DNA of 64,000 nt, from contig NZ_CP013387.1 in assembly GCF_001523745.2 (NCBI RefSeq), forward strand, positions 186,001-250,000. Direction: 5' to 3'. Shown here in pieces: positions 1 to 9,400 of this stretch. The position numbers and the translations under genes are program-made. The stretch is from Burkholderia mayonis (GTDB lineage Bacteria; Pseudomonadota; Gammaproteobacteria; Burkholderiales; Burkholderiaceae). Within the stretch, counting starts at the first letter, position 1; every line of letters begins with the position of its first letter. The notes under the pieces are model-generated. The model was not told the DNA's origin. It searched no databases and was given only the letters and a program-made list of their open reading frames with translations.

Positions 1-273
1 CTGCGGCTCGTGATCTCGGCCGCGACGCCGAAGCCGGCGCTGAAGCCCGTCGACGCGAGCGACGCGCCGCCGACGCCCGCGAACACGATCCGCGTGTTCA
101 TGAACGGCGCATTCCACGACGCGGCGCTCTATCTGCGCCGCGACCTGAAGGCGGGCCAGCGCTTCGACGGCCCGGCCGTGATCGCGCAGGACGACTGCAC
201 GACGACCGTGCTGCCCGGCTACCGGGCCCGCGTCGACGCGCTCGGCCAACTGATCCTGAACCGTGCGAGCTGA
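1..273 (+). CDS. Hydantoinase/oxoprolinase A subunit, C-terminal end (partial)
   Basis: The reading frame is open from the first base, so the gene begins outside the window; only about 90 C-terminal residues are present. They include the segment FDGPAVIAQDDCTTTVLPGY, which matches the closing part of HyuA/ATP-dependent N-methylhydantoinase A subunits (a glycine-proline rich strand followed by a conserved D/E-x-T-T-V-x-P-G motif). The stop codon precedes the B-subunit start by 13 bases, with the B-subunit ribosome site in the gap, so the two are co-transcribed. In this family the A and B chains form one complex that hydrolyses hydantoins, 5-oxoproline or related lactams with ATP; the substrate here cannot be read from the sequence. 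Confidence 0.85.
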   Translation: MRLVISAATPKPALKPVDASDAPPTPANTIRVFMNGAFHDAALYLRRDLKAGQRFDGPAVIAQDDCTTTVLPGYRARVDALGQLILNRAS

Positions 274-286
274 TCCGGAGGACGCA

Positions 287-2296
287 ATGCAACTCGACAA
301 ATCGGTGCTGCAGATTTTCGCGAACTATTGCGTCTCGGCGGCGGAAAGCATGGCGTACACGCTCGTGCGGACCGCGCATTCGACGTTCGTGAAGGAAACC
401 GAAGATTTCTCGTGCGCGATCATGACGCCGGACGGGCTCACGTTCGCGTCACCGAAGACGCTCGGCGCGACGTGGTACGTCGGGCTCGACTACGGCTCGG
501 TGATCCGGATGATCGACGATTACGCGCCGGGCGACGTCTGCATGACGAACGATGCGTACAGCGGCTTCGTCGCGACGCACACGCCCGACATCGTGATCTG
601 GAAGCCCGTGTATTACGGAGACGAGATCGTCTGCTTCGTCGGCGGGCACATCCACAACACCGACATGGGCGGCGCGGTCCCGGCTTCGCTGTCGCGTACG
701 CTGACCGAGATCCAGCAGGAAGGCGTGCGCTTTCCGCCGTGCAAGATCGCGCGCGCGGGCGTCGTCGACGACGCGCTCGTGCGGATCATGGCGACGAATG
801 TGCGCGCGCCCGAGCAGAACGTCGGCGACTTGCTCGCGCAGCTCGCGTCGCTGCACACGGGCGAGCGGCGCGTGCTGGAGATCGTCGAGCGTTTCGGCCT
901 CGACGGCTTCAAGGCCGGGATGCGCGCGCTGCTCGACTATTCCGAGGAACAGGCGCGCACGATCCTGCGCGGCATCCCCGACGGCGACTACGGCTTCGCC
1001 GAATACGCGGACGAGGATTCGGTAAACGGCAAGCCGATGCGCGTCGCGCTGACCGCGCGCATCCGCGGCGGCGAAGTCGAGATGGACTACTCGGGCAGCG
1101 ATCCGCAACTGCAGTCGTCGCTGAACATGCCGACAGGCGGCCACGAACGGCATGCGCTCGCGCTCGTCGGCCTCGTCTACGTGCTGTACACGCTCAATCC
1201 CGACATCCTGTTGAACACCGGGATGCTGCGCGTCGCGCGCTGCGTGCTGCCCGAAGGCTCGGTCGTCAACGCGGCGCCGCCCGCCGCGGTCGGCATGCGC
1301 AGCCTCACGTGCAAGCTGCTGCATCTGCTGACGTTCGGCGCATTCGCGCGCGCGGTGCCCGAGCGTCTCGCCGCTTGCCCGGCGGGCGGGCTGTCGATCC
1401 TCAGCGTGAAGACGATGAGCCGCGAAGGCGAAACCGTGATGGCGTCGATCGGACCGATCGGCGGCGGCGCGGGCGGCAGCGCGACCGACGACGGCGAGGA
1501 CGGCTCCGGCGCGAACAACGCGTTCCTGCGCAACACACCGGTCGAGATCAACGAGGCCGAGGTGCCGATCCGGATCACGCGCTACGGCGTCGCGCCGGGC
1601 TCGGGCGGCGCGGGCCAGTATCGCGGCGGGCAGGGGCTCGTGATGGAGTTCCAGGTGTTCGCGCCGAACACGCTCGTGACCGCGCGCAATCGCGACCGCA
1701 CGCGCTTCGCGTCGTGGGGCCTCGATGGCGGACTGCCGGGCGGCAACGCGCGCTTCACACGCAATCCCGACACGCCGCAAGCGGAAGCGCTCGACAACAA
1801 CGATCTCGTCGTGTGCGCGCCCGGCGACGTGATCCGGCTCGTCGGCGCGGGCGCGGGCGGCTACGGCCGGCCGATCGACCGCGAGCCGGCGAAGGTTCGC
1901 GACGACGTGCTGCGCGGCTATGTGAGCGCCGATGTCGCGCGCGACGTGTACGGCGTCGCGCTCGACGGCGACGAGGTCGACGTCGAGCAGACCGCCGCGT
2001 TGCGCGATGCGGCGCGCGAACGGCTCGCGGGCGAATTCGCGCCGGCGTTTTCGTTCGGTACGTACCGCGAAGCATTCGAGGCGAAGTGGACTCGCGCGCG
2101 CTACGCGGCGCTCACGCGCATCCTCACCGGCGTGCCGGTGCCGTGGCGCTACTTCATCAAGCATCGCTTGTTCGATGCGCTCGACGCGCGCATCGCGGTG
2201 GATCCGTACGGCTGCGGGGACGGCGGCGGCGAGATCGTCGACGTGCTGTTCGCGGAGCTGTGCCGCGCGTATCCGCAACTGACGCGGGCGGCGTGA
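287..2296 (+). CDS. Hydantoinase B/oxoprolinase family protein
   Basis: A 669-residue protein of the HyuB family, partner of the preceding A subunit. The N-terminus (MQLDKSVLQIFANY, then SAAESMAYTLVRTAHSTFVK) and the segments GGHIHNTDMGG, NVRAPEQNVGDL and GSGGAGQYRGGQGL are the usual HyuB landmarks. ATG 287 is preferred to an upstream in-frame GTG at 263 because CCGGAGGA lies just before it and the GTG overlaps the A-subunit end. It is somewhat longer than the 520-600 residues common in the family; the extra length is C-terminal. Context with an aldehyde dehydrogenase and amine/opine-type oxidases suggests degradation of a cyclic ureide or lactam derived from an amino acid, but the substrate is unproven. 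Confidence 0.9.
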   Translation: MQLDKSVLQIFANYCVSAAESMAYTLVRTAHSTFVKETEDFSCAIMTPDGLTFASPKTLGATWYVGLDYGSVIRMIDDYAPGDVCMTNDAYSGFVATHTPDIVIWKPVYYGDEIVCFVGGHIHNTDMGGAVPASLSRTLTEIQQEGVRFPPCKIARAGVVDDALVRIMATNVRAPEQNVGDLLAQLASLHTGERRVLEIVERFGLDGFKAGMRALLDYSEEQARTILRGIPDGDYGFAEYADEDSVNGKPMRVALTARIRGGEVEMDYSGSDPQLQSSLNMPTGGHERHALALVGLVYVLYTLNPDILLNTGMLRVARCVLPEGSVVNAAPPAAVGMRSLTCKLLHLLTFGAFARAVPERLAACPAGGLSILSVKTMSREGETVMASIGPIGGGAGGSATDDGEDGSGANNAFLRNTPVEINEAEVPIRITRYGVAPGSGGAGQYRGGQGLVMEFQVFAPNTLVTARNRDRTRFASWGLDGGLPGGNARFTRNPDTPQAEALDNNDLVVCAPGDVIRLVGAGAGGYGRPIDREPAKVRDDVLRGYVSADVARDVYGVALDGDEVDVEQTAALRDAARERLAGEFAPAFSFGTYREAFEAKWTRARYAALTRILTGVPVPWRYFIKHRLFDALDARIAVDPYGCGDGGGEIVDVLFAELCRAYPQLTRAA

Positions 2297-2523
2297 CGCG
2301 ATGGGCCGCGCCGCGCGCCGGGAATGCATGAGGCGGGCCGCGTGCACTGCGTCGCGGGCGTGGCGCGAGGCGGCGGTCGCGACGCGGCTCCGGTTCGCAT
2401 CGCACGAGGCGTTCGCATTGCCTGTGTCGCTTGCGGCGGGAGGTCGCGACGCCGCCGGGCACGGCGAAGCGTGTCGCCGCGCGCCTCGCCGCTCCCTTTC
2501 CCTACGTTTCAGGAACACACACG

Positions 2524-4005
2524 ATGGATAGTTTCGATCCGGCGCGCGTCGCGGTACGCAGCGCGCATTTCATCGGCGGCCGGCATGTCGACGGCCCGGG
2601 CGTCATCGACGTCAAGCGGCCGTCGGACGGCGTCGTCTATTCGGCGCTGCCGGCGGCGGACGCATCGCTCGTCGACCAGGCGGTCGAAGATGCGTGGCGC
2701 GCGTTCAGGACGAGCGACTGGGCGCGCCGCGCGCCGCGCGAGCGCGCGCGTGCGATGCGTCGCTGGGCCGATCTGATCGAGGCGGACGTCGCGACGCTCG
2801 CGCCGCTCGAAGCGGTCGGCTCGACGCGCCCGATCGCCGATGCCGCGCGCTGGGACGTGCCGTTCACCGCCGAAGGAATTCGCTTCTTCAGCGAATACGC
2901 GGACCGCGTCGGCGGCGAAGTCGCGGCGACGCGCACCGACCATCTCGGGATGACGATCGCCGAGCCGTACGGCGTCGTCGGCGCGATCGCGCCGTGGAAT
3001 TTTCCGCTCGTGATGGCTTCGTGGAAGGTCGCGCCGGCGCTCGCCGCCGGCAACGCGGTCGTGCTGAAGCCGTCGGAGCTGACACCGTTCTCGTCGGTGC
3101 GGTTCGCCGAGCTCGCGATCGAAGCGGGCATTCCGCCCGGCATCTTCAACGTCGTGCACGGCGATGGCCGCACGACAGGCGACGCGCTGTGCCGGCATCC
3201 GAAGGTGTCCAAAGTGACGTTCACCGGATCGAGCCAGACGGGCGCCGCGATCATGACCGCGTGCGCGCAGCACGGCACGAAGCCCGTGACGCTCGAATTG
3301 GGCGGCAAGAGCCCGCAGCTCGTGTTCGCCGACGCGCCGGATCTCGAGCGCGTCGCGCGTCGCGTCGCGGCGGCGATCGCGGGCAATGCGGGGCAGGTGT
3401 GCGTCGCGGGCTCGCGGCTCATCGTCGAGCGCAAGGTCGAGGCGCGCTTCGTCGGCGCGGTCGCGGCCGCGTTCGCCGAGCTGCGGGCGGGCGCGACGTG
3501 GGCGCGCGGCACGACGCTGCCGCCGATCATCTCGATGCCGCAGCTACAGCGGATCGACGGCATCGTGCAGCGGACGCTCGACGGCGGCGCGCACGCGGCG
3601 ACGGGCGGCGCGTGGATCGAACTCGCGGGCGACGGCGCATTCTACGCGCCGACGATCCTGACGGGCGTGACGCCGCAGGCGGAAGCGGTGCGCGAGGAGA
3701 TCTTCGGGCCGGTGCTGACCGTACAGACGTTCGATGGCGAAGAAGAAGCGCTCGCGCTCGCCGCGCACGACAAATACGGGCTGGCGGCGGGCGTGCATAC
3801 GGCCGACGTGAGCCGTGCGCTGCGGATGATGCGCGGAATCGAGGCGGGCACGGTATGGATCAATCGCTACGGCCGCACCGCGGATTTCGTGATACCGACG
3901 GGCGGCTACAAGCACTCGGGAATCGGCAAGGATCTCGGGCGGCAGGCGTACGAGGCGAATCTGCGCGTGAAGAGCGTGCTGATCGATTTTGGCGAGCACG
4001 CGTGA
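2524..4005 (+). CDS. NAD(P)-dependent aldehyde dehydrogenase
   Basis: A 493-residue ALDH-superfamily enzyme, normal length. Visible motifs: APWNFPLVMASWKVAPALAA (cofactor-binding region), KPSELTPFSS, FTGSSQTG (Rossmann loop), LELGGKSPQLVF with the general-base Glu, GNAGQVCVAGSR with the catalytic Cys, and EEIFGPVLTVQTF near the C-terminus. ATG 2524 was chosen over in-frame upstream codons because the family N-terminus begins here. Position between hydantoinase and amine/opine oxidases suggests it oxidises the aldehyde those flavoenzymes release. The block usually reading E(T/L)xDxGKP is altered here (EAVGSTRPIADA), but the catalytic residues are intact. Confidence 0.9.
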   Translation: MDSFDPARVAVRSAHFIGGRHVDGPGVIDVKRPSDGVVYSALPAADASLVDQAVEDAWRAFRTSDWARRAPRERARAMRRWADLIEADVATLAPLEAVGSTRPIADAARWDVPFTAEGIRFFSEYADRVGGEVAATRTDHLGMTIAEPYGVVGAIAPWNFPLVMASWKVAPALAAGNAVVLKPSELTPFSSVRFAELAIEAGIPPGIFNVVHGDGRTTGDALCRHPKVSKVTFTGSSQTGAAIMTACAQHGTKPVTLELGGKSPQLVFADAPDLERVARRVAAAIAGNAGQVCVAGSRLIVERKVEARFVGAVAAAFAELRAGATWARGTTLPPIISMPQLQRIDGIVQRTLDGGAHAATGGAWIELAGDGAFYAPTILTGVTPQAEAVREEIFGPVLTVQTFDGEEEALALAAHDKYGLAAGVHTADVSRALRMMRGIEAGTVWINRYGRTADFVIPTGGYKHSGIGKDLGRQAYEANLRVKSVLIDFGEHA

Positions 4006-4440
4006 TGCGGGGCGGACGGCGAACGGCGCTCTGTGATTGGACGGTGGCCACGGCACGCGCCGGCGTCGCGATCGCGGCTTGTACATCGCTTGCCGCCGCC
4101 CGCGATGCAGCGTGCAAGCGGCGGCAAGCCGCCGAAACGCCGCTGAAAAGCGATCGAAAAATGCCGCGCCGCGGCCCTGAAACCCGCGCCGCATAGTGTG
4201 CTGCGCCGGCCGCGAAAAACGGCGGATTCTATGCTGCGCGACCGCCAATACAAGACAACTTGGCTTTTTGAAGGTGATTAAATGCTTGGCAACAGGCGTA
4301 GTCGACAGCGTGATCGCGGTGCGCCGCAGCTTCGCGACGACGAATGTCCAGCACGCGCTTCGCGCCGGTCGCCGCATGGTTTTCGCGTTTCGAATGGCCC
4401 CGTCGCACGGGTTCGATTTTGCTGACAACAGGACAAGGAC
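4006..4440. other. Intergenic gap before the HAD gene; no gene seen
   Basis: About 435 bases between the aldehyde dehydrogenase and HAD genes. All six frames give only short arginine-rich shadow frames. The middle part (about 4200-4300) is noticeably more AT-rich than its surroundings and would suit a promoter for the downstream genes, but no convincing -35/-10 pair or -24/-12 element was recognised. Confidence 0.4.
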
Positions 4441-5109
4441 ATGACCCGTTTCAAGCCCAAATACATCACGTTCGATTGCTACGGCACGCTGACGCGCTTC
4501 CGGATGGGCGACCTCGCGCGCGAGCTGTTCGCCGGCCGCGTGAGCGCCGGGAACATGGAGCAGTTCGTCATGGATTTCGCCGCGTACCGGCTCGACGAAG
4601 TGCTCGGCGCATGGAAGCCGTACCAGGACGTCGTGAAGAACGCGGTCTACCGGACCTGCAAGCGCTGGAACATCGCATACGACGATGCCGAAGCGCAGAA
4701 GTTCTACGATGCGGTGCCGACGTGGGGGCCGCATCCGGACGTGCCGGAAGGACTCGCGAAGGTCGCGAAGGAGATTCCGCTCGTGATCCTGTCGAACGCG
4801 TCGAACGACCAGATCCAGCGCAACGTCGACAAGCTCGGCGCGCCGTTCCATCGCGTCTACACCGCGCAGATGGCGCAGGCGTACAAGCCTCGGCTGCAGG
4901 CGTTCGAGTATCTGCTCGACAACCTCGGCTGCGGCCCCGAGGACATCCTGCACGTGTCGTCGAGCCTGCGCTACGACCTGATGTCCGCGCACGACATGGG
5001 CATCGAGCACAAAGTGTTCGTCTCGCGCGGCCACGAGCCGTCGACGCCGTTCTACGGCTACACCGAGATCAAGGACATCGGCGGCCTCGCGGGCGTCGTC
5101 GGTCTGTGA
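4441..5109 (+). CDS. Haloacid dehalogenase type II family hydrolase (HAD)
   Basis: A 222-residue HAD-superfamily protein. Motif I is ITFDCYGTLTRF with the nucleophile Asp12; motif II is VILSNAS; the motif III lysine lies in AQAYKPRLQAF; motif IV resembles the type II dehalogenase form (HVSSSLRYDLMSAHDMG). Known members hydrolyse 2-haloacids or act as phosphatases. A general housekeeping phosphatase or dehalogenase role in the adjacent amine/opine pathway is possible, but no specific substrate can be assigned. ATG 4441 starts immediately before the motif I strand and follows GGACAAGGAC, an acceptable ribosome site. The next oxidase gene starts 64 bases downstream, consistent with an operon. 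Confidence 0.85.
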   Translation: MTRFKPKYITFDCYGTLTRFRMGDLARELFAGRVSAGNMEQFVMDFAAYRLDEVLGAWKPYQDVVKNAVYRTCKRWNIAYDDAEAQKFYDAVPTWGPHPDVPEGLAKVAKEIPLVILSNASNDQIQRNVDKLGAPFHRVYTAQMAQAYKPRLQAFEYLLDNLGCGPEDILHVSSSLRYDLMSAHDMGIEHKVFVSRGHEPSTPFYGYTEIKDIGGLAGVVGL

Positions 5110-5173
5110 TCGGCGCGGACCGGCGTCGTGTGACGCCGGTCCGCAACCGTTGGCGAATCGTACGAAGGAACCG

Positions 5174-6451
5174 ATGAAACTCGAATCGTACTGGCTGGAT
5201 ACGCGTCCCGCATTCGACGGAGGCTGCAATGCGCCCGTCGAAGGACGCGCGGACGTCGTCGTGATCGGCGGCGGATTCACCGGGTTGTCGGCCGCGCTCG
5301 AACTCGCGAAGCGCGGCGTGCAGGCGGTCGTGCTCGAAGCGGGGCAGGTCGCGGCCGAGGCGTCCGGGCGCAACGGCGGCCAGTGCAACACGGGGCTCGC
5401 GCAGGATTACGCAGCGCTCGTCGCGCGAATCGGCGCGCCGCGCGCGCAGGCGTTCTACCGGGCTTACGAGAGCGCGGTCGCGACGGTCGATTCGATCGTC
5501 ACCGAGCATGCGATCGACTGCAACTTCCTGCGTACCGGCAAGCTGAAGCTCGCCGCGAAGCCGCAGCATTTCGAAGGGCTCGCGAAGACCTGCGAGCTGC
5601 TGCGTCGCGACGTCGATCCGAACGTCGAGCTGATCGAGCCCGCGCGGATGCGCGACGAAGTCGGCTCGGACCGTTTCTACGGCGGCCTGCTGCAGCGCAC
5701 GGGCGCGCAGATGCACATGGGCAAGTTTGGCGTCGGGCTCGCGCGCGCGGCCGTCGCGCACGGCGCGCGGATCCACGAGCACGCGGGCGTCACGCAACTG
5801 AAGCGCCTCGACGGCGAGCGCTACGAGATCGCGAGCACGCGCGGCACGATCCGCGCCGATCGCGTGCTGGTCGCGACGGGCGCGTCGCAGTTCGGCCCGT
5901 TCCAGTGGTTTCGCCGCCGCATCGCGCCGGTCGGCAGCTTCATCGTCGTCACCGAGCCGCTGCCGAAGGCGCAGCTCGACCGCTTGTTCCCGCAGCGACG
6001 CGCATACGTGACGACGCGCCACATCGGCAACTACTTCCGCGTGACGCCCGACGATCGCCTGCTGTTCGGCGGGCGCGCACGCTTCGCAATGTCCAATCCG
6101 CGCTCCGACGCGAAGAGCGGCGACATCCTGCGCGCGGGAATGGCCGCGTATTTTCCCGAGCTCGCGAACGTGCGCCTCGACTATTGCTGGGGCGGGCTCG
6201 TCGACATCACGGCCGACCGCCTGCCGCGCGCGGGCCAGCACGAAGGGCTGTATTACTCGATGGGCTACAGCGGGCACGGCGTGCAGATGTCGGTGCATAT
6301 GGGCCGCGTGATGGCGGACGTGCTGTACGGCGCGACCGCGAGCAACCCGTGGCGCGGGCTCGACTGGCCGGCGATGCCGGGCCATTTCGGGCATGCATGG
6401 TTCCTGCCGCTCATCGGCGCGTACTACCGCTTGCAGGACATCCTGCATTGA
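5174..6451 (+). CDS. FAD-dependent amine oxidase, PuuB/OrdL-like
   Basis: A 425-residue flavoprotein of the DAO superfamily. The dinucleotide-binding motif is DVVVIGGGFTGLSAALELAK, followed by EAGQVAAEASGRNGGQCNTG, the substrate-side signature of gamma-glutamylputrescine oxidase-like enzymes. The C-terminal DITADRLPRAGQHEGLYYSM and GYSGHGVQMS are the FAD-binding end of the same family. The ATG at 5174 follows GAAGGAACC. Related enzymes oxidise secondary or primary amines of amino-acid derivatives to aldehydes, fitting the aldehyde dehydrogenase upstream. Which amine is used is not readable; gamma-glutamylputrescine, sarcosine-like and opine substrates are all possible. Confidence 0.85.
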   Translation: MKLESYWLDTRPAFDGGCNAPVEGRADVVVIGGGFTGLSAALELAKRGVQAVVLEAGQVAAEASGRNGGQCNTGLAQDYAALVARIGAPRAQAFYRAYESAVATVDSIVTEHAIDCNFLRTGKLKLAAKPQHFEGLAKTCELLRRDVDPNVELIEPARMRDEVGSDRFYGGLLQRTGAQMHMGKFGVGLARAAVAHGARIHEHAGVTQLKRLDGERYEIASTRGTIRADRVLVATGASQFGPFQWFRRRIAPVGSFIVVTEPLPKAQLDRLFPQRRAYVTTRHIGNYFRVTPDDRLLFGGRARFAMSNPRSDAKSGDILRAGMAAYFPELANVRLDYCWGGLVDITADRLPRAGQHEGLYYSMGYSGHGVQMSVHMGRVMADVLYGATASNPWRGLDWPAMPGHFGHAWFLPLIGAYYRLQDILH

Positions 6452-6530
6452 TGCCGATGCCGACCGACGCCCGTTGCGCCGCTTCCAACCACGACGCTTT
6501 TCGCGCAAGCGAAGCGACTGGAGTGCACGC

Positions 6531-6839
6531 ATGAAATCGCGATTTGTTCGGCTAGCCGAGACCGAACGCCGAACCGTGACGTTTCGCATCGACGGACGAA
6601 AGGTCGACGCGCTCGAAGGCGACACGTTGCTCGTGGCGATGCTCTGCAACACGGACCGCGTTCGGCAATCGGAATTCGGCCCCGAGGTGCGCGCGGGCTT
6701 CTGTCTGATGGGCGCTTGTCAGGACTGCTGGGTGTGGACGGCCGACGGCGAGCGCGTGCGCGCGTGCACGACGGTCGTCGACGCATCGCTCGACGTCGTC
6801 ACGCGACAACCGGAGGCGCAATGGCCGAATCTCGTGTGA
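6531..6839 (+). CDS. [2Fe-2S] ferredoxin-like subunit of an HcnABC/opine-oxidase-type dehydrogenase
   Basis: A 102-residue protein with the pattern C-x4-C-x2-C-x12-C (GFCLMGACQDC ... RVRAC), the cluster ligands of small HcnA/OoxC-type [2Fe-2S] subunits. The first half, VTFRIDGRKVDALEGDTLL, is the beta-grasp fold start typical of ferredoxin-like domains. It overlaps the next gene by 19 bases, so translation is probably coupled. In HcnABC this subunit passes electrons from two flavin subunits to the respiratory chain; opine and proline oxidases have the same three-part design. ATG 6531 follows GGAGTGCACGC. Confidence 0.87.
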   Translation: MKSRFVRLAETERRTVTFRIDGRKVDALEGDTLLVAMLCNTDRVRQSEFGPEVRAGFCLMGACQDCWVWTADGERVRACTTVVDASLDVVTRQPEAQWPNLV

Positions 6840-8239
6840 TCGTCGTCGGCGCGGGGCCGGCGGGCGTGCGCTGCGCGGAAGCGCTGGTGCGCGCGGGCGT
6901 CCGTCCGCTCGTGGTCGACGAAGGGCGGCGCGACGGCGGGCAGATTTATCGTCGGCAGCCCGAACCGTTCGTGCGGCCGTATGCGAAGCTCTACGGCACC
7001 GAGGCGGAGCGCGCACGCAGCCTGCACGACACATTCGAGCGGCTGCGCCCCGTGCTCGACTACTCGCCGGATACGCTCGCGTGGAACGTGTCGGGCGGCG
7101 CGCTCTACACGATGCGCGCGGGGCGCTCATATCGGCATCCTTACGATGCGCTGATTCTGTGTCCTGGCGCGACCGACCGTCTGATTCCCGTCAAGGGCTG
7201 GCAATACGCGGGCGCATACAGTCTCGGCGCGTCGCAGATCGCGCTGAAGGCGCAGGCATGCGCGATCGGCTCGGAAGTCGTGTTCATGGGCACCGGGCCG
7301 CTGCTGTATCTCGTCGCGAGCCAGTACGTGCAGGCGGGGGCGAGCGTCGCCGCGGTGCTCGACACGTCGCTCGCGAGCGACCGGCTGCGCGCGCTGCCGA
7401 AGCTCCTCGCGCGCCCGGACGCGCTGTTCAAGGGGACGCGGCTCGTCGCGTCGCTAAAGGATCGCGGCGTGACGATCGAGACCGGCGTGACGCCCGTCGA
7501 GATTCACGGCGACGACGCGCGCGGCGTGTCGGGCGTCAGCTATCGCGATGCGCAGGGCGAAGTCCGCCGCATCGGCTGCGATGCGATCGCGCTTGGCTAC
7601 CACCTTCGTCCCGAGACGCAACTGGCCGATCTCGCCGGCTGCGCGTTCCGCTTCGACGAACAGACGCGCCAATGGCTGCCGCAGCGCGATGAGATGGGGC
7701 GCGGCTCGGTCGAGCGCATCTATCTCGCGGGCGACGGCGCGCGGATCCTCGGCGCCGATGGCGCGGAGGCGGCGGGCGAGCTCGCCGCGCTCGCCGCATT
7801 GAACGACCTTGGCCGTGCGGTCGACGCACGCCGGATCGCCGCCTTGCAGCGCGTGCTCCAAAAAATGGACCGCTTCCGCGCGGGCCTCGCGCGGGCGTTT
7901 CCGTGGCCAGCGCGGCAGGCGGCGCAACTGTCCGACGACACGATCGTATGCCGCTGCGAGGGCATCAGTGCGGGCGAGCTGCGTCGCGTGATCCGCGACG
8001 AAGGCGCGTGCGAGGCGAATCGCGCGAAGGCGTTCAGCCGCGTCGGGATGGGGCGCTGCCAAGGGCGCTATTGCGGCCATGCGGCGGCCGAAGTGATCGC
8101 GGATGCGGCGAAGCTGCCGCTCGAGGCGGTCGGCCGGTTGCGCGGGCAGGCGCCCGTCAAGCCGCTTGCGATCGCGACGCATGAGATCGCGGACGCGCCG
8201 CGGACGCGCGCGACGGACGAAACAGTGGAGGAATCGTGA
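6821..8239 (+). CDS. FAD/NAD-binding oxidoreductase with C-terminal BFD-type [2Fe-2S] domain (HcnB/OoxA-like)
   Basis: A 472-residue alpha subunit. The N-terminal motif VIVVGAGPAGVRCAEALVRA binds FAD. Near the C-terminus, CRCEGISAGELRRVI and then GMGRCQGRYCG carry the four cysteines of a BFD-like [2Fe-2S] domain, as in OoxA, HcnB and the alpha subunits of some proline dehydrogenases. The start follows CCGGAGGCGCA and lies inside the preceding ferredoxin gene; the stop overlaps the start of the next gene (TGATG), so the three subunits are made as a unit. True hydrogen cyanide synthase cannot be excluded by sequence alone, but the hydantoinase/aldehyde dehydrogenase context favours catabolism. 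Confidence 0.88.
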   Translation: MAESRVIVVGAGPAGVRCAEALVRAGVRPLVVDEGRRDGGQIYRRQPEPFVRPYAKLYGTEAERARSLHDTFERLRPVLDYSPDTLAWNVSGGALYTMRAGRSYRHPYDALILCPGATDRLIPVKGWQYAGAYSLGASQIALKAQACAIGSEVVFMGTGPLLYLVASQYVQAGASVAAVLDTSLASDRLRALPKLLARPDALFKGTRLVASLKDRGVTIETGVTPVEIHGDDARGVSGVSYRDAQGEVRRIGCDAIALGYHLRPETQLADLAGCAFRFDEQTRQWLPQRDEMGRGSVERIYLAGDGARILGADGAEAAGELAALAALNDLGRAVDARRIAALQRVLQKMDRFRAGLARAFPWPARQAAQLSDDTIVCRCEGISAGELRRVIRDEGACEANRAKAFSRVGMGRCQGRYCGHAAAEVIADAAKLPLEAVGRLRGQAPVKPLAIATHEIADAPRTRATDETVEES

Positions 8240-9390
8240 TGCGGGCCGATGCGGATGTGGTGATCGTCGGCGGCGGTTTCATGGGCGCGGCGGCCGCGTT
8301 CTTCCTGCGGCAGCGCGGACGCTCGGTGATCCTGCTCGAACGCGCGCTGATCGGGCAGCAGGCGAGCGGCACGAACTTCGGCAACGTGCGCCGGCAAGGC
8401 CGCTATCTGCCGCAACTGCCGCTCGCGAACCGGTCGCGTGAGATCTGGGGGAGGCTGCCCGAGCTGATCGGGCACAGCGCGGAATTCCTGCAGACCGGGC
8501 ACATCCGCGTGTGCTACCGGCAAGAGCAGGACGATTCATTCGAAGTCTATGCGAAGGAAGCGAGCCACTACGGGCTGAAGCTCGACCTGTACCGCGGCGC
8601 GGCGATGCGCGCGAAGTTCCCGTTTCTCGGTCCGGAGATCCTGAGCGCATCGCATTCGGAGAAGGACGGCCATGCGAACCCGCGGCTCGCCGCGCCGGCA
8701 TTCGGCCGCGCGGCGGCGCGCGCGGGTGTGCGGATCGAGGAGAACACCACGATCGCGACCGTCGAGAAGGACGGCGACACGTTTCGCGCGACCGCCGTCG
8801 ACGGCCGCGTGTTCTGCGCGCCGAATCTGCTCGTGACCGCGGGCGCGTGGGGCAGTCAGTTGAGCGCGCAATTCGGCGAAGCGGTGCCGATCGCGGTGAA
8901 TGGTCCGCAGATGGCCGTCACGGAGCCCGTGCCTTACGCGATCCGGCCGGTGGTCGGCGTGTCGTCGCCGCACATCGAGGAAGTCGTGTATTTCCGGCAG
9001 GTCGAGCGCGGCAACATCGTGATCGGCGGCTGCGCGCGCGCGCCTGCGTATCTCGACGAACGCCGGGCGAAGGTGTTGCCGGAGAGCACGCTGCTGCAGT
9101 TCCGTCAGCTCGCGCGCGTCGCGCCGGCGTTGACGCGGCTGAACATCATCCGCGTGTGGAGCGGCGTCGAAGGCTACATGCCGGACGATCGGCCAATCAT
9201 GGGGCGCAGCGCGAAGGTCGACGGCCTCTATTACGCGTTCGGTTTCTGCGGGCACGGCTTCCAGCTCGGACCCGGCGTCGGCGACACGATGGCTGAGCTG
9301 ATCGACACGGGCGCGACGAGCACGCCGATCGAGCCATTTTCGATCGCGCGCTTCGTCGAGCCGGCCGCGGTTGCGCACGCGGCGACGTGA
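8239..9390 (+). CDS. FAD-dependent D-amino-acid-oxidase-like subunit (HcnC/OoxB-like)
   Basis: A 383-residue beta subunit. DVVIVGGGFMGAAAAFFLRQ is the FAD motif and ASGTNFGNVRRQGRYLP the substrate-side loop typical of opine oxidase beta subunits. The C-terminal YYAFGFCGHGFQLGPGVGD completes the FAD site. The ATG at 8239 overlaps the previous stop (an in-frame GTG at 8236 is the only close alternative). With the two genes upstream it forms an HcnABC/Oox-type heterotrimer that dehydrogenates an amino-acid-like C-N bond. The AraC gene 10 bases downstream may be the cluster regulator. Confidence 0.88.
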   Translation: MRADADVVIVGGGFMGAAAAFFLRQRGRSVILLERALIGQQASGTNFGNVRRQGRYLPQLPLANRSREIWGRLPELIGHSAEFLQTGHIRVCYRQEQDDSFEVYAKEASHYGLKLDLYRGAAMRAKFPFLGPEILSASHSEKDGHANPRLAAPAFGRAAARAGVRIEENTTIATVEKDGDTFRATAVDGRVFCAPNLLVTAGAWGSQLSAQFGEAVPIAVNGPQMAVTEPVPYAIRPVVGVSSPHIEEVVYFRQVERGNIVIGGCARAPAYLDERRAKVLPESTLLQFRQLARVAPALTRLNIIRVWSGVEGYMPDDRPIMGRSAKVDGLYYAFGFCGHGFQLGPGVGDTMAELIDTGATSTPIEPFSIARFVEPAAVAHAAT

Positions 9391-9400
9391 CGGAGCACGC

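Noticed and set aside
449..2518. 689-codon minus-strand open frame opposite the hydantoinase B gene
   Set aside because: Arginine-, alanine- and histidine-rich with no motif; a shadow frame of GC-rich coding DNA, and the plus-strand gene is clear.
6821..9390. Genuine hydrogen cyanide synthase hcnBC
   Set aside because: The three-subunit architecture is shared with opine and proline oxidases, and the catabolic context argues against cyanide production; sequence alone cannot prove either, so no hcn symbol was given.
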